Positions 47,216-55,261 of a stretch of DNA of 64,000 nucleotides are shown here, piece by piece. The stretch lies in the NCBI GenBank assembly GCA_963840075.1, contig CAWIXS010000011.1:142007-206006 (forward strand), written 5' to 3'. The position numbers were made by a program, and so were the translations under genes. This DNA comes from AWTP1-13 sp963840075 (GTDB taxonomy: Bacteria; Pseudomonadota; Alphaproteobacteria; Rhizobiales; Hyphomicrobiaceae). How positions within the stretch are numbered: the stretch's first letter is position 1; the number at the start of each line of letters is the position of its first letter. The notes below the pieces were generated by a model. It was not told the origin of the DNA. It searched no databases and was given only the letters and a program-made list of their open reading frames with translations.

Positions 47216-47551
47216 CTACTCCTCGAACTCCGTTCGCGCCACACCGCTCTGGCGGATGATGGCGCGGAGAGTGCCAATGCGCAGCTCATCGTGCTCCGGC
47301 ACCGGAACCGTAGTCGTGCCGGTGGCAAGCTTCTTCTGCATGACGATGTGGCTTCCCCGACGGCGAACCACGTCGGGTGGGACTTCAATTCGATCCTTGC
47401 CGTCGAAGGTAAGGATCGGCTCGAAGCCCAGCCTGACGTAAGCGGGAGCGGCGGTCATGATGACGGTCGACGCCACGGGAAAGGCCCTCACATGGCTCAT
47501 GAACGCGCGCCCGAGCTTAGCCTTGCGAATATTAGCGAGGAGGTCGAGCAT
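47216..47551 (-). CDS. HicA-like C-terminal domain fused to an unrelated leader
   Basis: The C-terminal ~50 residues, RRRGSHIVMQKK then TTTVPVPEHDELRIGTLRAI and RQSGVARTEFEE, match the HicA (YcfA) mRNA-interferase toxin end, including the GSH catalytic histidine. The expected HicA N-terminus is absent. Instead the frame contains an unrelated leader (RKAKLGRAFMSH to DGKDRIEVPPDVV). No hicB antitoxin is recognisable. The same frame is open further upstream into a broken lipoprotein gene (47620-47985). Possibly a rearranged remnant rather than a working toxin. Confidence 0.45.
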   Translation of the reverse strand: MLDLLANIRKAKLGRAFMSHVRAFPVASTVIMTAAPAYVRLGFEPILTFDGKDRIEVPPDVVRRRGSHIVMQKKLATGTTTVPVPEHDELRIGTLRAIIRQSGVARTEFEE

Positions 47552-47619
47552 GCGTTGTCCAGCTCCTTCTGCACATGAGCAGTCAGCTGGCTCTTCGTCC
47601 GGTGATGTTCGACGTATTG

Positions 47620-47985
47620 CGCAAGTAGAAATGGCGTTCACAAACGCTCCAATGACGACCTCTCGCGCCTTCTTGGACGGCAAGGTCTGGCTGCTCACGG
47701 GAACGCTTTCTCGCGTTGCCAACTCCAACCCGATCGAGACCGGCTCGTAGCCGTCCTTTTGGAACCGCACCTCGAAGCGTCCGGGCTCATAGCTGAGCTT
47801 GTACCGTCCTCGGCTGTCGGTCTTTGCCGGAATTCCGTGTTCGTGATCGATACGTCGACACCCTCGAGCGGCGTCCCGAAGTCGTCAACGACAGAGCCCT
47901 GAATGTTGGCGCTATCTCAGCCGCTGAGGCCAAGGAATGCAACGAGTACGGCGCTGGCAGACACAAGCCTCAGTCCAAACCGCAT
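47620..47985 (-). pseudogene. Lipoprotein with carboxypeptidase-regulatory-like domain, broken
   Basis: From ATG 47985, with AGGAG seven bases upstream, the reading is RFGLRLVSASAVLVAFLGLSG then TGA (47917-47919), exactly where the lipobox cysteine (TGC) belongs. The frame continues DSANIQGSVVDDFGTPLEGV, then loses one base in a C-run (~47833), after which TDSRGRYKLSYEPGRFEVRF and KDGYEPVSIGLELATRE follow. This is a Cna-B/carboxypeptidase-regulatory beta-sandwich. Stop plus frameshift in one short gene suggests real decay. Confidence 0.6.
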
Positions 47986-48157
47986 CTTACACTCCTATGG
48001 CGAAAATTGAGTCAATGCATTAGCAGCGCATCGTAGATGCATCCTTCGCAATCCTGCGCGGTCCCCTCTTGCAGCGGTTCAGGGTCAGAGGGGCTGACCT
48101 CTCGCCCCCACAAAGCTCAATGATTCCCAGCGTCGGCGCGAGGGGTCACCCCCGTTG

Positions 48158-50581
48158 TCATCTCTGCAGCCACCGGTATCGCACCGGCCGCCCCCCTATA
48201 CCTTCCACCGCTGCGAGGATGGCGTTCACGTCGAGGCCGTAGTGGCCGTAGAGCTCGGGGATAGAGCCGGACTGGCCGAAATGCTCCACCCCCAGCGCGC
48301 GCACGCGGTGGCCCAGGACGCCGCCGAGCCACGACAGGGCCTCGGGGTGCGCGTCGGTGACCGTTACGATGGCGGCATCGCGCGGAAGCTGCGCCAGCAG
48401 CGTTTCGATATGCGCGCGCGCCTCGCGGGCGCCGTGCTCCCGTGCGCGCTGCATCGCGTGCCAGCCCGCGGAGAGGCGGTCGGCGGACGTGACCGCAAGC
48501 ACGCCGACGCCCCTGCGGTCCTCGCCGAGCAGCCCGGCCGCCTCGATCGCCTCCGGCGCCACCGCGCCCGTGTAGACGATGGCGAGATCGGCACCAGGCT
48601 CGGGCCGGCGCAGCCAGTAGCCGCCGCTGATGACGCCCGCCCGCAGCTCCGGCGTCAGCGGGCGCGCGAGCTGTTCCAAGGGCCGCGTCGAGAGCCGCAG
48701 GTAGACCGAGCCGCCCTTCTCGTCGCGGTGCCAGCGCTCCTCCTTCTCCTCCGGCGCCTCGCGCTGCAGGTAGTCGAACGCCCACTCCATGATGACCGCA
48801 AGCTCGTCCACGTAGGCCGGCTCGAAGGCGGCGAGCCCGTCCTGGGCCATGCCGATCAGCGGCGTGCCGATCGACTGGTGCGCGCCACCCTCAGGCGCCA
48901 GCGTCAACCCCGCCGGGGTGCCGGCCACGATGAAGCGCGCATCCTGGTAGCAGGCGTAGTTGAGGGCATCGAGGCCGCGGCAGATGAAGGGATCGTAGAG
49001 CGTGCCCACTGGCAACAGGCGCTCGCCGAACAGCGAGTGCGACAGGCCGAGCGCGGAGAGCAGGAGGAACAGGTTCATCTCGGCGATGCCGAGCTCGATG
49101 TGCTGGCCCTTCGGGCTCATCTCCCAGCGCTGCGGCGACATCAGCCCGCGCAGCTTGAACACGTCCTCGTGGCTCTGCATGGAGAACAAGCCGCGCCGGT
49201 TCACCCACCCTCCGAGGTTGGTCGAGACCGTCACGTCGGGCGAGGTGGTGACAATGCGCTCCGCCAGCGGCCCGCCGGCGCGCGCGATCTCGTCGAGGAT
49301 GCGCCCGAAGCCCGCCTGCGTCGACACCTGGCCCTTGGCCTCGATGCGGGGGAAGGCCTCGACCGGGATGCGCGGCGCTTTCAGCCGGCGCCTCCCCTTC
49401 TGCGCGAAGGGCACGCGCTCGAGAAAGGCCTCGATCTCGGACTGAGGCACCTCCAGTCCCGCGAATTTTTCCCATTCCTCGCCCTGGTTGATGCCCTCGC
49501 GCAGGCGCAGCTCGTTGAGCTGCGCCTTGGTCATCAGCCCGGCGTGGTTGTCCTTGTGGCCCTGGAACGGCAGCCCGAGGCCCTTGATGGTGTAGGCGAT
49601 GAAGCACACGGGCTGGCCCGAGGGCGCGCCTGCGAAGCCCTCCAGGATGGCCTGCATGTCGTGGCCGCCGAGGTTGGTCATGAGGCGCGCCAGCTCGGCG
49701 TCGTCGTGGCGGCGCACGATGTCGAGCGTGTCGGGATGGATGGCGAGGTCGTCCTCCAGCTGCCTGCGCCACGCCGCTCCGCCCTGGAACACCAGCGCCG
49801 AGTAGAGCATGTTGGGGCAGTCGTCGATCCACTGCTTGAGGCGCTGGCCGCCGGGCTCGGCGAACACGTTCTGCAGCAGCTTGCCGTACTTGATGAGGAC
49901 CACCTTCCAGCCGAGGTTCTCGAACAGGCCCGCCATCTTCATGAACAGTCGGTCTGAGACCACCGAGTCGAGGCTCTGGCGGTTGTAGTCGATCACCCAC
50001 CAGCAGTTGTCGAGGCCGTGCTTCCAGTACTCCAGCAGCGCCTCGTGCACGTTACCCTCGTCCAGCTCGGCATCGCCCACCAGCGCCACCATGCGGCCCT
50101 TGGGCCAATCCTGTGCCTTGGCGGGGCTCCAGCCCTTGGCGTGCACGTAGTCCTGCACCAGGCTGGCGAAGCCCGTAGCGGCGACGCCGAGGCCCACCGA
50201 GCCCGTGGAGAAGTCGACGTCGTCGGTGTCCTTGGTGCGCGAGGGATAGGACTGGGCGCCGCCGAAGGCGCGGAAGTTCTGCAGCTTGTCGAGGGTCTGG
50301 TTGCCGAGCAGGTACTGGATGGCGTGGAACACCGGGCTCGCATGCGGCTTGACGGCCACGCGATCCTCGGGGCGCAGGATGTGGAAGTAGAGCGCCGTCA
50401 TCAGCGTGGAGAGCGAGGCCGAGGAGGCCTGGTGCCCGCCGACCTTGAGGCCGTCGCCGCGGTCCACCTCGTGGTTGGCGTGATGGATCATGTAGGTGGA
50501 GAGCCACAGCACCTTGCGCTCGAGCTGGCGCAGGATGTCGAGCGTCGTGGCGTCCCGCGGGACCATGCGCGCGCCTTCCAT
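48158..50581 (-). CDS. Homodimeric E1-type 2-oxoacid dehydrogenase (MdeB-like, AceE/transketolase family)
   Basis: Thiamine-diphosphate enzyme, 807 residues, of the AceE/transketolase group. N-half: GDGLKVGGHQASSASLSTLM, and the ThDP motif VGDAELDEGNVHEALLEYWK through WWVIDYNRQSLD. C-half: GQHIELGIAEMNLFLLLSAL (Glu for ThDP activation), then PLIGMAQDGLAAFEP. It is shorter than E. coli AceE (887) and close to MdeB, the 2-oxobutyrate dehydrogenase E1 of Pseudomonas. The ATG overlaps the ilvA stop (TGATG), so it is translationally coupled to threonine ammonia-lyase. I infer 2-oxobutyrate as its substrate; E2/E3 would come from elsewhere. Confidence 0.85.
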   Translation of the reverse strand: MEGARMVPRDATTLDILRQLERKVLWLSTYMIHHANHEVDRGDGLKVGGHQASSASLSTLMTALYFHILRPEDRVAVKPHASPVFHAIQYLLGNQTLDKLQNFRAFGGAQSYPSRTKDTDDVDFSTGSVGLGVAATGFASLVQDYVHAKGWSPAKAQDWPKGRMVALVGDAELDEGNVHEALLEYWKHGLDNCWWVIDYNRQSLDSVVSDRLFMKMAGLFENLGWKVVLIKYGKLLQNVFAEPGGQRLKQWIDDCPNMLYSALVFQGGAAWRRQLEDDLAIHPDTLDIVRRHDDAELARLMTNLGGHDMQAILEGFAGAPSGQPVCFIAYTIKGLGLPFQGHKDNHAGLMTKAQLNELRLREGINQGEEWEKFAGLEVPQSEIEAFLERVPFAQKGRRRLKAPRIPVEAFPRIEAKGQVSTQAGFGRILDEIARAGGPLAERIVTTSPDVTVSTNLGGWVNRRGLFSMQSHEDVFKLRGLMSPQRWEMSPKGQHIELGIAEMNLFLLLSALGLSHSLFGERLLPVGTLYDPFICRGLDALNYACYQDARFIVAGTPAGLTLAPEGGAHQSIGTPLIGMAQDGLAAFEPAYVDELAVIMEWAFDYLQREAPEEKEERWHRDEKGGSVYLRLSTRPLEQLARPLTPELRAGVISGGYWLRRPEPGADLAIVYTGAVAPEAIEAAGLLGEDRRGVGVLAVTSADRLSAGWHAMQRAREHGAREARAHIETLLAQLPRDAAIVTVTDAHPEALSWLGGVLGHRVRALGVEHFGQSGSIPELYGHYGLDVNAILAAVEGIGGRPVRYRWLQR

Positions 50582-51846
50582 CAGTGCGGCCCTCCCGAGT
50601 TGCCGCGCAGCTCCACCTCCAGGCCGGCCGCCTTGAGCCTCCCCACGGTCTCCTCGAGATGCCCGCGGTCGCGCGTCTCGATCACGACCTCGAGGAGCGC
50701 GCCCTTGGCCGGCAGGTCGGTGAAGACGCGCTGGTGATAGACCTCGACGATGTTGGCGCCGGCTTCGCCCAGAAGGTTGGCGACCCGGGCGAGCTGGCCC
50801 GGCCGGTCGGCGAGGTCGATGGAGAGCTGGCTCAGGCGGCCTTCGCGGGCGAGCTCGCGCGTGAGCACGCCGGCGAGAAGGCGCGTGTCGATGTTGCCAC
50901 CCGTCAAGACGAGGCCGACGTTGCGCCCCTTGAAGCGCTCGGGCGCGGCGCGAACGGCGGCGAGGCAGGCGGCGCCGGCCCCCTCCACGACGGTCTTCTC
51001 GATGGTGATGAGCTGGCTGACGGCGCGCTCGATCTCGGGCTCCGAGACGAGCAGGATGCCATCCACCAGCTCGCGCACGATGGGCTCGGTGATCTTGCCC
51101 GGCACCTTCACGGCGATGCCCTCGGCCAGCGTATCGCCGCGCATCGGCAGGCTCGCGCCCTCCACGGCGTTGTACATCGAGGGATAGAGCTCGGCCTGCA
51201 CGCCGATCACCTGCAGGTCCGGCTTCAAGGCCTTGGCGGCGATCGCCATGCCCGAGATCAGGCCGCCGCCGCCGATCGGCACCACCAGAGTGTCGATCTC
51301 GGGCGCGGCGCCCAGCATCTCGAGCGCAATGGTGCCTTGCCCGGCGATGACCAGCGGATCGTCGTAGGGGTGAATGAAGGTGAGCCCGCGCCCGCGCCCG
51401 TACTTGCGGGCGAAGGCCGCGGCCTCCTCCACCGTCTCGCCGCGCAGGATCACCTCCGCGCCGTGCCGGCGGGTATTGACCACCTTCACGGTCGGTGTAT
51501 TCACGGGCATCACGATGGTGGTGGGGATCGCCAGCCGCCGCGCGTGGTAGGCGACGCCCTGCGCATGGTTGCCGGCGGACATGGCGACCACACCCTGCGC
51601 CCGCTCATCGAGGGACAGGGCGGAGAGGCGGTTGAGGGCGCCGCGCTCCTTGAACGAGGCCGTGAACTGCAGGTTCTCGAACTTGAGCCAGATGGTGCAG
51701 CCGACGATGTCGGAGAGCGTGCGGCTCCAGTCGCAATCGGTCTCGACGATGGCGCCGCGCAGCCGGTCGCGGGCCGCCTCGATGTCGTCGAGCGTGATCT
51801 TTGGCGGATTTGTCGATCTTGTCCTCGGCGCGCCCATGAGCCTCAC
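50581..51846 (-). CDS. ilvA: Threonine ammonia-lyase with C-terminal ACT domain
   Basis: PLP enzyme turning threonine into 2-oxobutyrate and ammonia, 421 residues. PLP lysine in TASFKERGALN, phosphate loop IGGGGLISGMA, SAGNHAQGVAYHARRL, and PVNTPTVKV. A single ACT domain at the C-terminus (SIDLADRPGQLARVANLL and VIETRDRGHLEETV) suggests allosteric control. Start ATG 51846 or 51837. First gene of a two-gene unit with the E1 enzyme; the pairing suggests a degradative rather than isoleucine-making role. Confidence 0.92.
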   Translation of the reverse strand: MRLMGAPRTRSTNPPKITLDDIEAARDRLRGAIVETDCDWSRTLSDIVGCTIWLKFENLQFTASFKERGALNRLSALSLDERAQGVVAMSAGNHAQGVAYHARRLAIPTTIVMPVNTPTVKVVNTRRHGAEVILRGETVEEAAAFARKYGRGRGLTFIHPYDDPLVIAGQGTIALEMLGAAPEIDTLVVPIGGGGLISGMAIAAKALKPDLQVIGVQAELYPSMYNAVEGASLPMRGDTLAEGIAVKVPGKITEPIVRELVDGILLVSEPEIERAVSQLITIEKTVVEGAGAACLAAVRAAPERFKGRNVGLVLTGGNIDTRLLAGVLTRELAREGRLSQLSIDLADRPGQLARVANLLGEAGANIVEVYHQRVFTDLPAKGALLEVVIETRDRGHLEETVGRLKAAGLEVELRGNSGGPH

Positions 51847-52073
51847 ACTGATCCCACCCCCGCCTGGCTCGACGCGCCCGTGCCACTGCGCCAGGCGTCC
51901 TCGGGGCCCCTGTCAGACTGCGTTCACAACGCCCTGAAACTCAACACATTTATGAACGCCAGATAAACGCGGCATTCAGGCCCGGCACAGCTTCTGAAGG
52001 TATTCTGGTAGACCGCTCGTCGAGTCACGGCAGAAGACCTCGTCAACCCCGACACTTGCATAGCCCCATCCCC

Positions 52074-52226
52074 ATGACGACGCCAGGACACGCCCGGTGG
52101 GTCTTGAAAATGGTCCTCCTCGCTGTCACCGCGGCGGCGGCGCTGATCGGCGCTGTTCTGCTGGCTGTGCCGTCGGCGGAGGGCGTGCGCCTGTGCCTGA
52201 ACGTCGCACAGTGTCTGTATTTCTGA
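52074..52226 (+). CDS. Possible 50-residue membrane or secreted micropeptide
   Basis: ATG 52074 to TGA 52224-52226 encodes a peptide with a basic start (TTPGHARWVLKM), one long hydrophobic segment (VLLAVTAAAALIGAVLLAVP) and a short tail with two cysteines (VRLCLNVAQCLYF). This looks like a signal anchor. There is no good ribosome site, so it is tentative. The rest of the spacer from 51847 to 52428 holds only the repeat at 52256-52345. Confidence 0.4.
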   Translation: MTTPGHARWVLKMVLLAVTAAAALIGAVLLAVPSAEGVRLCLNVAQCLYF

Positions 52227-52255
52227 CGGGAGCGGGCTCGGGCCCCTCGCCGATC

Positions 52256-52345
52256 TGACGGGGGTCAGACCCGGGTCAGGCCCCTCGCCTCCAACGTCAG
52301 TGATTCAAACGCCCGTCGTTGCGAGGGGCCTGACCCCGCTCGTTG
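52256..52345. repeat. GGGTCAGACCC-type inverted repeat with long arms
   Basis: GGGTCAGGCCCCTCGC (52273-52288) and its perfect complement GCGAGGGGCCTGACCC (52321-52336), 32 bases apart. The left arm is preceded by GGGGTCAGACCCGGG. It can form a strong stem upstream of the dehydrogenase gene. Confidence 0.7.
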
Positions 52346-52428
52346 CCTGCCCCCATACCCGCCTGACAACCGGCCCCGCGTTGGTTAAGAGTGGCCCCCG
52401 GCACTGAAATAGCTGGAGGAGAGGCGGC

Positions 52429-53301
52429 ATGGCGCAGGTGGCTTGGATCGGGTTGGGCGTCATGGGCTACCCCATGGCGGGGCACATCCGCAAGAAGGGT
52501 GGGCACGACCTCACCGTCTACAACCGCAACGCGGCCAAGGCCGAGGCCTGGGCCAAGGAGCACGGCGGCAGGACCGCCCCGACGCCCGCCGACGCCGCCA
52601 AGGACGCCGATTTCGTCTTCTGCTGCGTCGGCAACGACAACGACCTGCGCGAGGTGACGCTGGGGCCCAAGGGCGCCTTCGACACCGTTAAGAAGGGCGC
52701 CGTCTTCATCGACAACACCACGGCCTCCGCCAGCATCGCGCACGAGCTCTACGCGGCGGCCAAGGCCAAGGGCTTCGACTTCCTGGATGCGCCGGTGTCG
52801 GGCGGCCAGGCCGGCGCCCAGAACGGCATGCTGACCGTCATGGTGGGCGGCAATCAGGCCGTCTTCGACCGCGCCCAGCCGGTGATCGCCAACTACGCGC
52901 GCATGGTCAATCTGATCGGTCCGGCCGGATCGGGCCAGCTCACCAAGATGGTGAACCAGATCTGCATCGCGGGCCTCGTGCAGGCTCTCTCCGAGGCCAT
53001 CCACTTCGCCCAGAAGTCCGGCCTCGACCTGCAGAAGGTGATGGACACCATCTCCAAGGGAGCCGCCCAGTCCTGGCAGATGGAGAACCGCTGGAAGACC
53101 ATGAGCGAGGGCAAGTTCGACTTCGGCTTCGCTGTCGACTGGATGCGCAAGGACCTCGCCATCTGCCAGGACGAGGCCAAGCGCAACGGCGCCAGCCTGC
53201 CCGTGAGCACCATCGTCGATGGCTACTACGCCGAGGTGCAGCAGATGGGCGGCGGCCGCTGGGACACCTCGAGCCTGATCGCGCGGCTGAACAAGAAGTA
53301 G
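52429..53301 (+). CDS. NAD(P)-dependent beta-hydroxyacid dehydrogenase (HIBADH family)
   Basis: 290 residues. Cofactor motif AWIGLGVMGYPMAGHIRKKG, substrate-binding APVSGGQAGAQNGMLTVMVGG, and catalytic Lys in GQLTKMVNQICIAGLVQALSE. Family includes 3-hydroxyisobutyrate dehydrogenase, tartronate semialdehyde reductase and GLYR-type succinic/glyoxylate reductases; which one cannot be told. GGAGGAGAGG ribosome site directly before ATG 52429. Confidence 0.92.
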   Translation: MAQVAWIGLGVMGYPMAGHIRKKGGHDLTVYNRNAAKAEAWAKEHGGRTAPTPADAAKDADFVFCCVGNDNDLREVTLGPKGAFDTVKKGAVFIDNTTASASIAHELYAAAKAKGFDFLDAPVSGGQAGAQNGMLTVMVGGNQAVFDRAQPVIANYARMVNLIGPAGSGQLTKMVNQICIAGLVQALSEAIHFAQKSGLDLQKVMDTISKGAAQSWQMENRWKTMSEGKFDFGFAVDWMRKDLAICQDEAKRNGASLPVSTIVDGYYAEVQQMGGGRWDTSSLIARLNKK

Positions 53302-53341
53302 GGGTCAGACCCGGGTCAGACCCTGCGGGTCCGACCCCGTC
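53302..53341. repeat. GGGTCAGACCC-type repeat after the dehydrogenase
   Basis: Starts at the stop codon: GGGGTCAGACCCGGGTCAGA followed by CCCTGCGGGTCCGACCCCG. Overlapping inverted units between two convergent genes, a possible terminator. Confidence 0.6.
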
Positions 53342-53351
53342 CAGGCGCCTT

Positions 53352-54200
53352 CTACGCGGCGTGGAACACCAGGGCCCTGATCTCGATGCTCTCGCGCGGC
53401 GGCGCGCCCGCGGGCGTCGTGGGGTCGATGAAGGCGGTGTGCGGGGCAAAGCGCGCGCGTCCGTCGGTCTTGGAGTCGTAGCACTTGAGGAGCAGGGCCT
53501 CGTCCGCCTCCATCTCGGGCACGTAGAACCAGCGATGCTGCGGGTCGAACGTGACGCCGTAGGTCTCGCCGACGCGGTGCTTGTAGACGAGGTCGGACGG
53601 GATGAGCTGCTCGGGCTTCACGGTGCGCGCGTCACAGACCGCCAGCGGCGTGTCGCGCAGCGGCCCGCGGATCGGACGCCACACGTTGATGATCTGCACC
53701 CTTCCGCGCAGCAGCTGCTCCGCCTCGCCGGGCAGCAGGTCGCGCACGCGCTGCGGGCCGGACTGCGCGGTGTGGTCGACATGCACGCGCGGCACCGGCT
53801 GGCGCGGCCCGTCGCTGTAGCGGTCCTGGACGCCCGGCACGCGCCGCCGCACCGTGTTGTCGAAGACGAACACGCGGTCGGCGCCGGTGGCAGCTTTCAG
53901 CAGCCGCTCGACCTCCGGATAATAGACGCGCTTGACCTGCTCCTCGTCGTAGAAGTCGCGCACAACGCTCTTGTGGCGCACCAGGTCGAAGCCCTCCTGG
54001 TCGAGGGACACCTCAGCCAGAATCGAACGCAGGTCCCTCACCACCATGGTGTGCGGCTCGGGCACCGCCGTGCTCGGCGGCGTGCCCTCGGGTGGCAGAT
54101 AGGTGTAGGTGCGCGGCCGCTCCGTGGTCGGCGTCAGGTAGTTCAGCTCGGCTTTGACCCACGGCAGAGCTTCTTCCATCGTCGCGCTGCTGAGGCTCAT
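53352..54200 (-). CDS. CmcJ/NvfI family oxidoreductase
   Basis: 282 residues from ATG 54200 (GGAGGAAGCG upstream). The family is named after the CmcJ cephamycin protein and includes fungal NvfI Fe/2-oxoglutarate-type enzymes; most bacterial members are uncharacterised. Marks: LNYLTPTTERPRTYTYLPPE, VFVFDNTVRRR, RVHVDHTAQSGPQRV (probable metal His-x-Asp), INVWRPIRGPLRDTPLAVCD and HRWFYVPEMEADEALLLKCY. No secondary-metabolite genes are visible around. Divergent start region to 54418 lacks features. Confidence 0.87.
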   Translation of the reverse strand: MSLSSATMEEALPWVKAELNYLTPTTERPRTYTYLPPEGTPPSTAVPEPHTMVVRDLRSILAEVSLDQEGFDLVRHKSVVRDFYDEEQVKRVYYPEVERLLKAATGADRVFVFDNTVRRRVPGVQDRYSDGPRQPVPRVHVDHTAQSGPQRVRDLLPGEAEQLLRGRVQIINVWRPIRGPLRDTPLAVCDARTVKPEQLIPSDLVYKHRVGETYGVTFDPQHRWFYVPEMEADEALLLKCYDSKTDGRARFAPHTAFIDPTTPAGAPPRESIEIRALVFHAA

Positions 54201-54417
54201 TCGCGCTTCCTCCGGTTCCTGCAGGGGCGTGCGGCCGCGGCGGCGGGGGCACGAGCGCGCCCGAACGACGCGGACCGCCTCACTTGCTCCATTAGGTGAG
54301 GAGACCGCCCAGCCCGGCAAACACGAATTTCTCATAAGCAATGCAAGAAATCCTCAACCGTCCGAGGCCGCGACCGGGCGGCATGCATGCATGGAGCAAC
54401 ACGGACGATCAGAGCGC

Positions 54418-55215
54418 TCAGCCCAGGCAGCGCAGGAGGTAGAGCCGGCAGACGTAGGGAAAGCCGATCTCATCGGCGTCGGCGAGGTCGGGACAGGCGG
54501 CGATGACTTCGAGAACCTCTTGCCGCACGGTGTCTTGCTCGCTCGGCGGAAGGGCGGCGATGAAGCTCGACGAGAGCACGCGATCGACGATGCCGCGCGG
54601 CGGCATGCGGTGCACGAACGGGTGCTCGCTCTCGCGCACGAGCTCGAAGCGCACGTCACCGAGGATCGTGCGCCACTGCCCCGACGCCCAGCGGTGCGGC
54701 CCGCTGCGGTAGGCGTCGAGCAGGCGATTAACATCGGCGACCCAGGGCTCGCGGGCGTCGCGCAGGTTCCAGATCAGCGCCAGATGGGCGCCCGGCCGCG
54801 CGATGCGCAGGATCTCCGCCGTTGCCCTGGCGTAGTCGAACCAATGGAAGGCCGTCGCGCAGCAGACGAGGTCGGCGCAAGCATCCGGCAGCGGAACCTG
54901 CTCCGCCGTTCCCGCGACCGCCTCGATATTGGGGGCGGTCGGGATGTGCGCCGCCATCGCCGGCTGCGGCTCCACGGCGATGACGCGCGCGCCCGTCCGG
55001 GCCAGGAGGCGGGTGAACTTGCCCGTCCCCGCCCCCAGCTCGACGATGACCGCCGCTTCCGGCAGCTCGGCCAGCAGCGCCTCGGGGTAGTCGGGCCGGC
55101 CGCTGACATACTCCGGAACGCGCCGGCCGAATGCCTCGATGAGGGAAGTCGGTGAGTGGCGAGAGGGTGAGTGGCGAGTGTCGCGGTGCGGCAAGTGACA
55201 AGCTCCGATTCCCAT
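54418..55215 (-). CDS. Class I SAM-dependent methyltransferase
   Basis: About 265 residues; SAM motif I VIVELGAGTGKFTRLLARTG, acidic IAVEPQPAM, motif post I and FHWFDYARATAEILRIARPG. Methyltransferase_11 type; substrate unknown. The conserved protein begins near LIEAFGRRVPEYVSGRPDYP. The preceding ~25 residues, rich in His/Ser/Pro, are encoded by a short direct repeat (GGTGAGTGGCGAG-type, 55150-55185), so the true start is uncertain. Ends 47 bases before gltA on the same strand order. Confidence 0.87.
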   Translation of the reverse strand: MGIGACHLPHRDTRHSPSRHSPTSLIEAFGRRVPEYVSGRPDYPEALLAELPEAAVIVELGAGTGKFTRLLARTGARVIAVEPQPAMAAHIPTAPNIEAVAGTAEQVPLPDACADLVCCATAFHWFDYARATAEILRIARPGAHLALIWNLRDAREPWVADVNRLLDAYRSGPHRWASGQWRTILGDVRFELVRESEHPFVHRMPPRGIVDRVLSSSFIAALPPSEQDTVRQEVLEVIAACPDLADADEIGFPYVCRLYLLRCLG

Positions 55216-55261
55216 CCTCAGAGATGGAAGCCCTCTCGCCGCCTCACGATCTCACCAAGGC

